Positions 1 to 64,000 of a DNA stretch of 64,000 bases are shown piece by piece. Both the position numbers and the translations under genes were made by a program. The DNA lies in the NCBI RefSeq assembly GCF_000003815.2, contig NC_049987.1, positions 24,892,636-24,956,635 of the forward strand, read 5' to 3'. Within the stretch, counting starts at the first letter, position 1. Each line of letters starts with the position of its first letter. Source of the stretch: Branchiostoma floridae (taxonomy: Eukaryota > Chordata > Leptocardii > Amphioxiformes > Branchiostomatidae). The notes beneath the pieces are model-generated. The model had not been told where the DNA came from and did not search any database. It saw only the letters and a program-made list of their open reading frames with translations.

Positions 1-2019
1 CCCGGGTCTTGTGTCTGTGCATGGGAAAATTACTTTGCTCGCCTGACTAGGGCTCTCTCCCGCGCATTTTCATGGTTCACCCGTTATCAATGCATTACTC
101 CCGCCGCAGGTCAGATTCAATATTCTCTTCACCTTGAGCTGCATTAAATTTGCATGCTCCCGTTACTTACCCTAGTCGAGCTGGAAATGGTATAGAATGG
201 TAAAAGTTACACCGATACAATTGTCGAAATTGTCTTCTTTTTTTCTGGACCTTTTCCAGACATTCCCAATAGTGTCCTTTAAAATTTAGATTGTATGATG
301 TCTTTGCAACATCATTTATCGAAGGACTTACTAGTACTTGTTACCTTTTCAATTGTCACTCAGAAAGTCTCAAGAAAATCTGAGAATGTCTCAAGAAAAA
401 CTACTAACAGCTTTATATGTGTACTGTTGACTGGTTAACATTTCTAAGACTTGTTCAGCTCAACTATTGCTACCAGTGCCATGTTCTTACAGTAAGTTAC
501 ATTGTACTTGCCATGTATGCAAATACCTGTACAGCACTAGTACTGTGCCGTGACCTGTCCTGAAATTTTCATCGCGCAATCCAACAAGCGGTCGTCAGGA
601 AATCCTCACAGTAATTGGATTAATAATTAATCTCCGGGTGTTCGGCAGTTGGAAACACATGCGCGCGGGGCGACCATCAGGCAACAAATGTTGGGCATAA
701 ATAAATGATTATAGTTCCAGTTGGCAGAGTGGTGATTGCAGAACACTAATCAATAGGAGCGGCTTGTCGGGACCTCTCCGCGAACAGGCTTTGAATTGGT
801 AACGATGTAGCAGCCTGGAGTTGGGCCTGCATCGCTTCTGGTTAATCAGGCCTGGTGAAAACCCGATTCCTTTACTTTCTGTTTCCAAAAGGCCGATCTT
901 TTGTCGAAGTAGAAAAATGCCACACAAAAATGGAACACAGATTCTGAAATGCAAAACTACCTACCAAAAATTATCTACCATTATAACAGTGACGTGTTAA
1001 AGCCTTTAATTTATTTCCCTAAATAGATGATGGCAAATTTACTTCTTATTTTTAAATGAAGTACTAAAAGCGTGAGTTTTCTAACCAGGGTTCAATCTTG
1101 CTTCGCTTCGTTTTCCTTCGCTCTAGAAGTGACCGCCCAATATATAGAGCCTTCACTCCTCTACACGAGTAGAATAGAAATAGGCACAAATTTAAGACAC
1201 TTCTTGCAAATCCTTAACCACGGCTAAAGATAGCCCTGACAGCCAATGATCCTAATGGCGGAGCTCGATTCCGTTATGTAGGTCACACAGCCTATTAGTA
1301 ATGGCAACATGTCCCCTCTCCACTTACCCACCCCCAAATTAATAAGCCCGTTGTCCGGACAAAATTAGAGGGTGAAGAGGTCAAAGCGTTCGAGAAGGCC
1401 CATCCCTGGTCGGACTAAGGATTCCCCCCGCCGGAGTTGTAATGTTTGACCCCATTTGATTAAGGATTTTGCGGATGCCTGATAGCTTGATTGTCCCAGC
1501 GCGCCAGTTCGCCAAAAGCCCTTCATAATCCGTTCACAAATTGACCAATCTTCTAACGGGTCCCCTCGCGTACGCAGGGCATCGATGCTGCTCCCTCTGT
1601 CCGCGCTCTTTGCTGGTTGTTCCGATGTCTGGTTAACGTTGTTTTTCCCAATGGATGGTCGGAATGAAAGTGATGTTGATCCAGCTTATCTCGCTGAAGA
1701 GCTATTATTCTTCTACTGGTCGTGGCAGAGAGGACAGATGCCATGCACAGTATTTACAGGTTGATTGTGACGGAAATTCCCCTAGCTCTTTATAACAAGT
1801 GCACAAGTGCAACAAATGGTGGACCGTAGCTTAGCTCTTTCCAACAACTGCAACTGCAACTGTGAACCATGGCTTAACGTCCCGTCCTAAGGAATACGAC
1901 CCTTTCCAGTAGCAGGCTCATTGTACCAGGGAAAGTTCCCTAGTTCTTTTTGCACAATGAACAGTGGAACGCGGCCTAGGGGCTTCAGCCCTTTCCAGTA
2001 GCATGCATGTTGGGTGAGC
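1..2019. other. Intronic sequence, no recognisable exon
   Basis: I see no exon with dystrophin similarity and no long open frame of convincing composition. The gene upstream of the first recognisable exon (spectrin repeats, actin-binding domain) must lie to the left of the window. The stretch holds only low-copy AT-rich intron sequence; short open frames on the - strand at 709-954 and 1553-1744 resemble nothing I know. Confidence 0.5.
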
Positions 2020-2098
2020 GACACAGCCGGGATTCGAACTCGCGGCTTCTCGGTCCGGAGTCGTCGTGGCCGCTAACCGTCGGACTACAGCTGGGCTA
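2020..2098 (-). other. tRNA-like sequence, probable SINE head or tRNA pseudogene
   Basis: Read on the - strand this has an A-box-like TAGTCCGACGG, then about 45 bases on a B-box-like GAGTTCGAATCCC, whose flanks pair as an imperfect T-stem. That is the layout of an internal RNA polymerase III promoter. The acceptor stem does not close well and the anticodon arm is poor, so I do not call it a functional tRNA. It differs from the two SINE copies at 14.56 and 44.3 kb. It ends about 70 bases before the first dystrophin exon. Confidence 0.4.
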
Positions 2099-2167
2099 CC
2101 GTTGTCCGTACGCGCCTCACGATGCGCCGGTGCATATCCGGATTAACCTCTGGATCCTTCCCTACAG

Positions 2168-56670
<54,503 letters not shown>

Positions 56671-57935
56671 AACGTGCTTCGGAATTTTAGAAAAAGATTG
56701 ACGAAAAAGAGAGAGATAAGAATATAGCCTTGATCATGAACAGAGAGAGAGAGAGAAAATTTAGCAAATGTCCTTATACTAATTTTGTAAACATGACTGT
56801 GTAAGATACGGAGATAGGAAAAGAGATGATGATGTGATGTGATTGGAGGAAAATGTTGAGATGAAGACACAAGTTGTTGGAGAGTGAGATGCTCTAATCT
56901 CTTTCCCACTGGTTACGGAGGCTTTGTTTTGTATCAAGACCTTCCGAGCCAGCCAGTGTAGCCTCCATTGTAGTCAGCATCATGTTCCCTTTTTTTTTCT
57001 AAAAATAATTCTTTACGCATTTTTGTAGGCTTTCTAGTTTGTAGAGGAGCTTGTTTAAAGAGCATACGTGTAGCTTGGCAGTATTAATCAATCCTTGTAC
57101 GATGAAATTCTACCGTTTTACTTGTTCTTCTATCCTGCGAGACGATGGTGCCGCGTGGGTTCTGTGTTCGTCCACCCTTCGTGTAGCTTGCGTGTGGACG
57201 CACGCGACGTGTTGTAGTAGTCAGAACCTATTTTTTCTAGCCCACACACGGGGAAAGTAAGAATAATAATAATAAAAAAAGGCTTATTTTTGTGAAGATA
57301 GCTGTGCAGAGAGAACGACTTTTTGGACTTGTAAACGAAGGGTCAAAACGATGAAGGATCGAAATTTTTGAGTGCTCAGTAACTTGGGCGCTAATTATGT
57401 TAAACCATAAACCTCTACCCTACATACCAGGCTAGGCATACCACTGCCTCATATTGTATGCAGATTCCCCTTTACAATGTTTAAGCCGGCGCCATTGTAC
57501 ACAGTACTTTGTATCCTCATGTACACAGTGTATTTATACCAAACCTTTATAAATATTCACTAACTCCTACTTTAGGTAGAAAGCTGTTTCGTAATCGGCT
57601 TTATCTTTGACAACGTTACCTTCCTCTCTAGGAAGGAGCTTAATATGACAGCCACACAAACAAGAACCTATGTTAAAGCAATATATATTATTATGTTAAT
57701 ATTCTATTTACTGCTAATTATTTTATATGATAATATAACTCAATTTAAGTTTATTCACATTAATTGGTTATGAACTTCCCTTCTGTGATATTGAATTTTT
57801 TTTTACTAGCAAACCACACGTAATTTTCCCGTAATGTTTAGTCTTTTGTACCCCTATCAGTATGGTTTAGTAGACCCCCAACTTTACCTTATTTTCTATC
57901 TTTTGGTACCAATAAAGTATCATGAACATAGATAT
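56671..57935 (+). other. DMD: Dystrophin 3' untranslated region
   Basis: No further coding frame follows the stop. An AATAAA lies at 57911-57916, another at about 57272 and a third at about 58014. The end of the transcript is inferred from the 57911 signal. Confidence 0.65.
57911..57916 (+). terminator. Probable polyadenylation signal of dystrophin
   Basis: AATAAA about 1.24 kb after the stop codon and before the repeat cluster. The distal site at 58014 is an alternative. Confidence 0.5.
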
Positions 57936-58053
57936 GGCTGGTGTGGTCTGTGAGTGTTGTGTGCCTTTGTTTTCATGAATGAAAGATAGAGCGAAACTGT
58001 AACTGTTTACCAAATAAAGAGACTCTTTTTTCTCAACCAGGGTTGAAGCCAGC

Positions 58054-58275
58054 ACCCATCCTACTCTCCAAGCAGAGGTTAGGCTCCGGCTGTTTTTTAA
58101 CGTTATTTTTAGTCTTTTTTATCGAGCTTTCTATTTTGTCATTTTTCTTGAAGTATATATATGTTTGGCTGGCAGACTTCAAGAAAAATTACAAAATAGA
58201 AAGCCCGATAAAAAGGACTAAAAATAACATTAAAAACAGCCGGAGCCTAACCTCTGCTTGGAGAGTACCCATCCT
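58054..58275. mobile_element. Intact 204-bp MITE with perfect 9-bp target duplication
   Basis: The element (58063-58266) begins ACTCTCCAAGCAGAGGTTAG and ends CTAACCTCTGCTTGGAGAGT; arms of about 90 bases pair almost fully. ACCCATCCT stands on both sides (58054-58062, 58267-58275). Family members are at 15201-15410 and 50579-50771. An 8-9-base target site would fit a hAT-like transposase source, which is inference. Confidence 0.93.
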
Positions 58276-58593
58276 TCCTTTGACGGAATTTTGTAGCTGG
58301 AGACTGAAAAAAAATTTGCCCATTCCGTCCTCTGTGACGGACAAAAATCGATATGTAAAGATTATAATAAAACTGTCTCCCTTGTGTAATTTTTCCCCAA
58401 AACAGATGCCATTGAACAGCTTAGTCTACCAGCAAAATTTACACCTCAAAATGCAGGAAATAGCATTTCAGAGGGTATAGATTTCAAAATTTTCTCGGTG
58501 AACATGCCCCCATACCCCCCTAGGAATGTCGCGCCGATAGGATTCAAAATAGAGGGAACAGAAAATAATTTCAGGCTGGCTACAACCCTGTAC

Positions 58594-58714
58594 TGAACCA
58601 TTGGTTTATTCACACCGACGTTTCGGTGACCATCTGTCACCTTCTTCAGGGCAATTCTGACTGGTATCTTCTGACCAGTCACCAAAAAGGCGGCGTGAAT
58701 AAAGTAATGGTTGT
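58594..58714 (-). ncRNA. Hammerhead-like motif in an inverted-repeat unit
   Basis: On the - strand (58612-58654) it reads CTGAAGAAGGTGACAGATGG, then TCACCGAAACGTC: CUGANGA, a stem (GGTGAC/GTCACC), GAAA, then CGTC. The unit is bounded by AACCATTGGTTTATTCAC and its imperfect inverse. The core differs from a canonical hammerhead by one extra A before stem II, so activity is uncertain. Hammerhead motifs of this sort are known from Penelope-like elements. Confidence 0.4.
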
Positions 58715-58857
58715 GTAAAAAATAGTCTCTTTATTCAGTGACGTACCAACCTGATGAAACTATTCACGGATGTGCAACTGTTTACAGTACAACCGAAAAT
58801 AACTTCATCAGGTTGGTAGAACTTACTAATAGGATATTGGGGATTTCATTTACACAA

Positions 58858-59060
58858 CCAGGCTGTTTCTTACCTCCTGACATTTCGATGTCAGTCAGAC
58901 ATCTTCCTCAGAACTTCTAACTGGAGTTCTACAAAAGCACCACCACCATCAGCTACTTGTAGGGCCTAGGGGCAAGAAGCAGAACTCCAGTCAGAAGCTC
59001 TGAAAAAGGTGTCTGATAGACACCGAAATGTCAGCAGGTAAGAAACAGGTTGTGTAAAAG
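58858..59060. repeat. Inverted repeat with two further hammerhead-like motifs
   Basis: The left arm on the - strand has CTGAGGAAGATGTCTGACTG, then ACATCGAAATGTC (58877-58912). The right arm on the + strand has CTGAAAAAGGTGTCTGATAG, then ACACCGAAATGTC (58999-59032). Both arms continue into GTAAGAAACAGG.TGTGTAAA and CCAGTYAGAAG. The stem-II helices differ in sequence but keep pairing. Confidence 0.55.
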
Positions 59061-59481
59061 AAATCTCCTATATCCTGCACCAGTACAAGCTTGTTCCAAA
59101 CTCGCCTGGAAAATTTGTAACATTCAGAGCTAGACCAAAGCAAACATTACATAATGGTAGTTTATTGATTGCAATTCCAGTTGCGTAGTCATACTCATAG
59201 CCTGGTATCCAGCCATATTATAGCTCCTGAGTGTCTTCTACACAAATACGTATTTGCGACGAGGACAGAAGAGACTCAGGAGTATTCAAGCATTAAAGCA
59301 AACACACAGGTATTGAAAAACTTGACATAGTAAAGCAATAAAAAAGTAAAAGGATAGAACTAACATTTTACAGGATAATTAGGCCCATAAGACAATACAG
59401 ATGATGACAACGTTATTACTGCAGAGTAATATGGGTATGTTATACATTTTATGTGCCTGATTAACGTAACCAAGTTCATAT
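59061..59481. other. Intergenic sequence, nothing recognised
   Basis: A short imperfect palindrome (TAGCTCCTGAGTGTCTTCTA and GAAGAGACTCAGGAGTA) lies at 59220-59285, perhaps a small foldback element. No gene seen. Confidence 0.4.
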
Positions 59482-60264
59482 NNNNNNNNNNNNNNNNNNN
59501 NNNNNNNNNNNNNNNNNNNNNNNNNNNNNNNNNNNNNNNNNNNNNNNNNNNNNNNNNNNNNNNNNNNNNNNNNNNNNNNNNNNNNNNNNNNNNNNNNNNN
59601 NNNNNNNNNNNNNNNNNNNNNNNNNNNNNNNNNNNNNNNNNNNNNNNNNNNNNNNNNNNNNNNNNNNNNNNNNNNNNNNNNNNNNNNNNNNNNNNNNNNN
59701 NNNNNNNNNNNNNNNNNNNNNNNNNNNNNNNNNNNNNNNNNNNNNNNNNNNNNNNNNNNNNNNNNNNNNNNNNNNNNNNNNNNNNNNNNNNNNNNNNNNN
59801 NNNNNNNNNNNNNNNNNNNNNNNNNNNNNNNNNNNNNNNNNNNNNNNNNNNNNNNNNNNNNNNNNNNNNNNNNNNNNNNNNNNNNNNNNNNNNNNNNNNN
59901 NNNNNNNNNNNNNNNNNNNNNNNNNNNNNNNNNNNNNNNNNNNNNNNNNNNNNNNNNNNNNNNNNNNNNNNNNNNNNNNNNNNNNNNNNNNNNNNNNNNN
60001 NNNNNNNNNNNNNNNNNNNNNNNNNNNNNNNNNNNNNNNNNNNNNNNNNNNNNNNNNNNNNNNNNNNNNNNNNNNNNNNNNNNNNNNNNNNNNNNNNNNN
60101 NNNNNNNNNNNNNNNNNNNNNNNNNNNNNNNNNNNNNNNNNNNNNNNNNNNNNNNNNNNNNNNNNNNNNNNNNNNNNNNNNNNNNNNNNNNNNNNNNNNN
60201 NNNNNNNNNNNNNNNNNNNNNNNNNNNNNNNNNNNNNNNNNNNNNNNNNNNNNNNNNNNNNNNN
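59482..60264. other. Assembly gap (783 N)
   Basis: Run of N; long open frames that cross it are artefacts. Confidence 1.
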
Positions 60265-60424
60265 GGTCGGGGAAAATCCAACACAAATCTCGTTTCATAA
60301 GAGATCTTTTAAAATGTGCCAAATTCTCCATGGAAAATAAAAAGAACATTTTGTACACACTATACACGGCCTGTCCAAACCATGTTGAGAACGATAGGCC
60401 CTCTTCAGCATAACAAAATACACT

Positions 60425-60430
60425 TTTATT
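60425..60430 (-). terminator. Probable polyadenylation signal of the acetyltransferase gene
   Basis: AATAAA on the - strand, about 145 bases after the stop codon at 60573-60575. Confidence 0.45.
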
Positions 60431-60572
60431 TTATCATAGAGATACAAGACAATGTTTTTAGGAAAACATCAAGTGGCACTGAGACGTGTAGATGAACATG
60501 AAGACATCTCTTCAATGTTGTAAAAGAAAACCAAATCAGTGGCGCATGAGGAGTTGTTGCATGTCTCTGGCA

Positions 60573-60602
60573 CTACAGGTTCTTCTCCATGTTGTACCAG
60601 TC
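60573..60602 (-). CDS. Acetyltransferase last exon
   Basis: Acceptor acttacag (- strand), then DWYNMEKNL and TAG. Nine codons in the phase left by the previous exon. The short length makes it less certain than the other two. Confidence 0.65.
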   Translation of the reverse strand, partial: DWYNMEKNL

Positions 60603-62757
60603 CTGTAAGTACACACAAAATAGGGACGGATAGTTAACAAATCGTCTGCGCAGGCAAATTTGGGTCCGGTATTTGTACCTGATAAATCTGATGTCATAAC
60701 ACATGCAGTCATAACACGTACCCACAAACATACCAACATCAATAGAATCCATACATAGGATCTCAAGTTATGGTGTCAGGAAACTGACTCAGTCCAAGAC
60801 TCCAACGCGTAACTGGAGGGGAACTGCTTTTTATTCTGCTTCCTAAACCTACGTACAACAGTGTCTAGAACTATGACAGCATCCGAGATCACGTCTGTTT
60901 TCCAGGGAGTCTTCCTCTCGACTGCTCCTTGACCTACTTACGGCTCTATCTTAAGAAACCTATGGGCCGCTTCAAGTCCTTTCGGGTGACTCCGTCACAC
61001 ATGGTCTCAGTGATATTTTATGGTACAGTTTTTCGCCTATAAGGACCCCAAAGTGAGGGGGTACTACGCGTCAAAACTTTGTAGCAGTATGAAGAAACGA
61101 GAATATGACGTGTTGGATTACAGGGTAGAATCTACAAAACATCTGAAGATGAGCATAGACTTCTAAAAGCCACATTTCTTTGACCCCCAGCGGAGGTCAT
61201 AGAACTGCAGTCGACACAAAGGCAGTACCCGGTAACAGTATGAGGGCACAAGTTTACACTGACCAAAGAAAAATGTCATAATACAACTTACACAGTCTCA
61301 AAACTGATGTATTCCTCTACCATTCAGCACAGTTCCCACCTTGCTGTTGTGCACAGAAAAAAAAACTACGGCCTTTTCAAGTACTGTGGCACTGTACTTT
61401 AGTACAGATACTGTGNNNNNNNNNNNNNNNNNNNNNNNNNNNNNNNNNNNNNNNNNNNNNNNNNNNNNNNNNNNNNNNNNNNNNNNNNNNNNNNNNNNNN
61501 NNNNNNNNNNNNNNNNNNNNNNNNNNNNNNNNNNNNNNNNNNNNNNNNNNNNNNNNNNNNNNNNNNNNNNNNNNNNNNNNNNNNNNNNNNNNNNNNNNNN
61601 NNNNNNNNNNNNNNNNNNNNNNNNNNNNNNNNNNNNNNNNNNNNNNNNNNNNNNNNNNNNNNNNNNNNNNNNNNNNNNNNNNNNNNNNNNNNNNNNNNNN
61701 NNNNNNNNNNNNNNNNNNNNNNNAAAGACGAAGTACTTACTTTGCATCCCGACGCCCACCCCGTGAACCAGCCGCCAAAACTATGGGTGATGACGTACCC
61801 ATGACGCTCGTACAGACGGACAGCCCGGTTATTCTGCGTTACCCACAGGAACACCGACTGCAGCGATGGGGAAAACAACAAACGGTCAATGAATGAATAA
61901 AGACTTTTATTGTACACACATACCCACTGGGTTCAGTACAGGTCGCAACAAAATGATAGTTGACAAATGCATGAATATTTAAAATGTCAACCAACACAAG
62001 GATCATGTTCTACTGAGCATGAGAGAGTTCAACTTCTTCTCGCTTCTTTGTTGTACTGAAAATGTAGGAACAGGTAGGTTTTACAATCAAAGGTTTGTCC
62101 AAGGACGTTATTATCGACCAAGAATCAAGAAAAGCCAACAGAAAGGTCAAAGAAGCGGTTTACATCCAGCTGGAAGGTGCTAAACTAAACCGCAACGATG
62201 GCTGGGAGCTCCCGAAGTCCTACTTATCCCTACTCCGTAAGGAGGCGGGGTGAGGGACCGAAGATCCACGCAAGTCTTGACCTAGTTCTCCCAACTCTCG
62301 CGAGAACTAGGTCACTCCGTGAACAAGATGGACTGATAGCCATCGAAAATTTAGAGGTACGTGTACTTACCTTTGATACAGTCACTGATTGATGAAAAAT
62401 CCTTTATCCGTGTGGTAATCTATATTCCTTGCATTTGAAAACAGACGTTTTAGCGATATCAACTTCAAGACTCCTAGCTGGTTTTTATGTTTGGAACCTT
62501 CGTCGGTCCCTAAAATGCTCAGGTTTTTTTTAAATACAACGGATAAAGGTTACCCCGTGAATAAAAGTGAACTAGCGTTACATCTTGTCACCCTGCCTAC
62601 CTTGCATCCGCGCTGCCTTGCCTCCACATCTGCCCTCTCCATCAGCGCCTTGCCGATGCCCTTCCCGCGGAACTCCGCGTCCACCCCCACCGTGTCCACA
62701 TAGCACTGGGTCGCGCCGATGTTGGTGTTCATCAGGGCATACCCCATACACACAAGC
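60573..62757 (-). CDS. GNAT-family N-acetyltransferase, C-terminal part in three exons (partial)
   Basis: A GCN5-related N-acetyltransferase, which moves an acetyl group from acetyl-CoA to an amine; the substrate cannot be told from the sequence. Exons (- strand): 62757-62601, 61857-61741 and 60602-60573. Joined they read CYVDTVGVDAEFRGKGIGKA with the acetyl-CoA-binding RGKGIG loop, then LWVTQNNRAVRLYERHGYV, the usual last strand-helix of the fold, and end GWASGCK-DWYNMEKNL-stop. All junctions are phase 0 or consistent and have GT/AG borders. The N-terminal half is not identified and may lie above 63 kb. A gap (61416-61723) between the last two exons could hide sequence, although the join is already sensible. 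The gene is convergent to dystrophin. Confidence 0.85.
60603..61415. other. Acetyltransferase intron, nothing recognised
   Basis: No exon or element identified; the stretch ends at the second assembly gap. Confidence 0.4.
61416..61723. other. Assembly gap (308 N)
   Basis: Run of N inside the acetyltransferase gene. Confidence 1.
61741..61857 (-). CDS. Acetyltransferase exon: C-terminal strand and helix
   Basis: Acceptor gctgcag, donor gtaagt; 117 bases, phase 0 at both ends. It reads SVFLWVTQNNRAVRLYERHG, then YVITHSFGGWFTGWASGCK. The N-x-x-A-x-x-L-Y-E-x-x-G-Y pattern is the signature of the GNAT C-terminus. Confidence 0.9.
61886..62099 (-). mobile_element. LINE 3' end, 5'-truncated copy
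   Basis: On the - strand it matches the LINE at 29.9-30.12 kb: GACAAACCTTTG-like start, CTACATTTTCAGTACAACAA, AAGCGAGAAGAAG, GCGACCTGTACTGAACCCAG, ending AATAAAAGTC and a TTCATTCATT tail. It is inserted in the acetyltransferase intron in the sense orientation; its tail ends about 30 bases before the acceptor at 61858. Confidence 0.85.
62101..62253 (+). pseudogene. Penelope-like element C-terminal fragment (GIY-YIG end)
   Basis: The + strand frame from 62101 reads DQESRKANRKVKEAVYIQLE, then GAKLNRNDGWELPKSYLSLL and stops at TGA 62251-62253. The KEAxxI...LNR..GWELP pattern is that of the C-terminus of the GIY-YIG endonuclease carried by Penelope-like retroelements. Only about 50 codons remain, cut off by the LINE fragment. 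It is followed by a palindrome (GACCTAGTTCTC and GAGAACTAGGTC). Confidence 0.72.
62396..62581. mobile_element. GTTCACCTTTATCC MITE, diverged copy
   Basis: The left end AATCCTTTATCCGTGTGGTA is decayed; the right end ACAACGGATAAAGGTTACCC with AAAAGTGAACTAGCGTTAC is intact. It lies about 20 bases after the donor of acetyltransferase exon 62601-62757. Confidence 0.75.
62601..62757 (-). CDS. Acetyltransferase exon: acetyl-CoA-binding core
   Basis: Acceptor gttgcag, donor gtaggc; 157 bases. It reads LVCMGYALMNTNIGATQCYV, then DTVGVDAEFRGKGIGKALME and RADVEARQRGCK. The R-G-K-G-I-G loop binds the acetyl-CoA pyrophosphate in this fold. Confidence 0.92.
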
Positions 62758-62881
62758 CTGCAACATAGTCAATGTACGTCCATGAAGGCAAGATACACAA
62801 CCTAACAGTTGCTCAAGCAACTTAATAGATTTTGAAAACGGTCAGACGTTTCAGTTTCAGCTGACAGCATCCACTAGCTAC

Positions 62882-63365
62882 GCTCACCGTGTCCACATAG
62901 CTCTCCATACCGGCGGTTCGGGTCTTCAGGGCAAACGCCATACACAGAAGAAGCCTGCAACATACTAGTATCATATCCAACCTGACCTCCGGGCGGGCTC
63001 CGAAGATAGAGTAAGGTATGGGCAAACGCCCGTAGTGTCGTACGGTGGGATAAAAAAAGTGGATAGTTTTGGAACTGCAACTTCACTTGCCCCGATCCAT
63101 GTTGCATATTTTCCAGCGTATTACGTACTCTAGCATCAGGTGGGAATGTCCAGGTGTGATTGAGGTCACATGGAGCACTCCCAACCTGATTCTGCTTCCT
63201 AAGGAATGCACAATCAACCTGGGACCGCTCCCTTGACTCAATTAAAATAGTCAATGTACTGTTGCATTTTGAATAAATCAAATCTTAAAAAAAAGCCTGC
63301 AACATTGTCAACATACTGATGTATTTTGAATAAATAAGATACAAATAAAGCCTGCAAAATAGTCA
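62882..63365 (-). repeat. Duplicated acceptor and 5' part of the acetyltransferase core exon, plus intron-end copies
   Basis: On the - strand, GTTGCAG then GCTTCTTCTGTGTATGGCG at 62954 repeats the exon start (62757) about 197 bases upstream. It encodes LLLCMAFALKTRTAGMESYV-DT and then has its own donor-like GTGAGC where the real exon continues. The intron end (GTTGACAATGTTGCAG and variants) recurs again at about 63297 and 63353. The copies are well diverged. Confidence 0.75.
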
Positions 63366-64000
63366 ACCATTGACTTATGTGCATGAAGGTTACGCCGGGT
63401 TCACACGAGCGCATATAATAAAATAATCTCTATTGCATGTCCATGTACGTAGGCTAAATGCACAAAGGGCAACATGTGGTATAAAGGAATTATATTAAAA
63501 AGTAATAAATTATATTCACGTGTGCCGGTGTGTGTGCGTGTTGTAATGATGTAATGAAGTTTCATACCCAAAAGTGCCCCCACAGCCAACATGTGACAAG
63601 GACTCGCAGCATCGGAAATCCTCCGTCTCTCTGTAGCAGAGAAAGAAACAGGGATTTGCATTGTATATTACGCAAGAAACCTAACTGGAAAGGCTACATT
63701 TGTAAGGACATGTTGTAGTCTAACGCTGACAATTCTTACTCCAACACATTCATATATATGGTGACCAGCCCCTCTGTGCTAAGCCATTTGCTACATTATG
63801 TAACCGAACACCACAAGGTGTCTGCTATTTTACTGGTAACCATGGTGACAGCCGTCTGGCCCAGGTCGTTGACTTTATTTGTTGGAGAAGAGGAAGAAGA
63901 AATAGAGGTAAAGCAATATGTTTACCTTCCGCGAATTCGAGTTCCCAGACCTCATATCTTAGAGAGAGAACTGAAGATCTTGTAATCTAACGCTAGTTCA
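63366..64000. other. Nothing firm
   Basis: A - strand stretch at about 63570-63640 has a pyrimidine tract, CTACAG and an open frame ending near GGTATG, and could be an upstream acetyltransferase exon, but its translation does not resemble the family. No other feature. Confidence 0.3.

Noticed and set aside
2020-2098. Functional tRNA gene
   Set aside because: A and B boxes are present but the acceptor and anticodon stems do not pair acceptably.
59360-60413. Open frames of 300+ codons on both strands
   Set aside because: They consist of the N gap at 59482-60264.
61298-61917. Open frames across the second gap
   Set aside because: Mostly N; only the 61741-61857 part is a real exon.
62198-62392. 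ATG-initiated frame MAGSSRSPTYPYS with a donor-like GTACGT at its end
   Set aside because: The neighbouring frame of the same DNA encodes a Penelope-like C-terminus, which explains the open sequence better.
63570-63640. Upstream acetyltransferase exon reading ETEDFRCCESLSHVGCGG
   Set aside because: It has a plausible acceptor and donor on the - strand, but the translation is unlike the family, and no frame link to the next exon can be shown.

Overview
This is eukaryotic, animal DNA, most likely a cephalochordate (amphioxus, Branchiostoma). The reasons are a dystrophin/utrophin gene whose exon sizes match the vertebrate gene almost exon for exon, introns packed with short inverted-repeat transposons (MITEs) and minisatellites, GT/CT microsatellites, and assembly gaps (N runs at 59482-60264 and 61416-61723). 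The genus call is inference from gene content and repeat style.

Region by region: 1-2167 is intron. From 2168 to 56670 the + strand carries the last 19 recognisable coding exons of a single dystrophin/utrophin orthologue: end of the last spectrin repeat, WW domain, EF-hand region, ZZ zinc finger, syntrophin/dystrobrevin-binding region with coiled coil, and a utrophin-like C-terminal helix. The exons join into one uninterrupted frame of 736 codons plus stop. The 3' UTR runs to about 57935. From 57.9 to 59.5 kb lies a repeat cluster with hammerhead-like motifs. A convergent - strand GNAT-family N-acetyltransferase gene occupies 60.4-63 kb. Three exons are supported, with a gap and retroelement fragments between them: a LINE 3' end and a Penelope-like C-terminus.

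The large introns hold mobile elements. These include a ~7.7 kb structure with ~100 bp terminal inverted repeats (24.29-32.02 kb) with a LINE copy inside and a satellite at its right end, several MITE families with clear target-site duplications, two copies of one tRNA-derived SINE, and LINE C-terminal fragments on both strands.

The most striking signal is that at least eight exon-intron junctions of the dystrophin gene, and one of the acetyltransferase gene, have been tandemly duplicated locally. Each copy carries a piece of exon end, the splice site and adjoining intron, so each real splice site sits beside near-identical decoys. Copy number runs from 2 to about 14. One such array (12.8-13.8 kb) gives 75-bp potential cassette exons that keep frame and repeat the first half of the ZZ finger. 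A second point is that the final exon has two usable frames: a long conserved helix in one, and a stop after four codons in the other, at the position where vertebrate dystrophin exon 79 has its short-tail stop.
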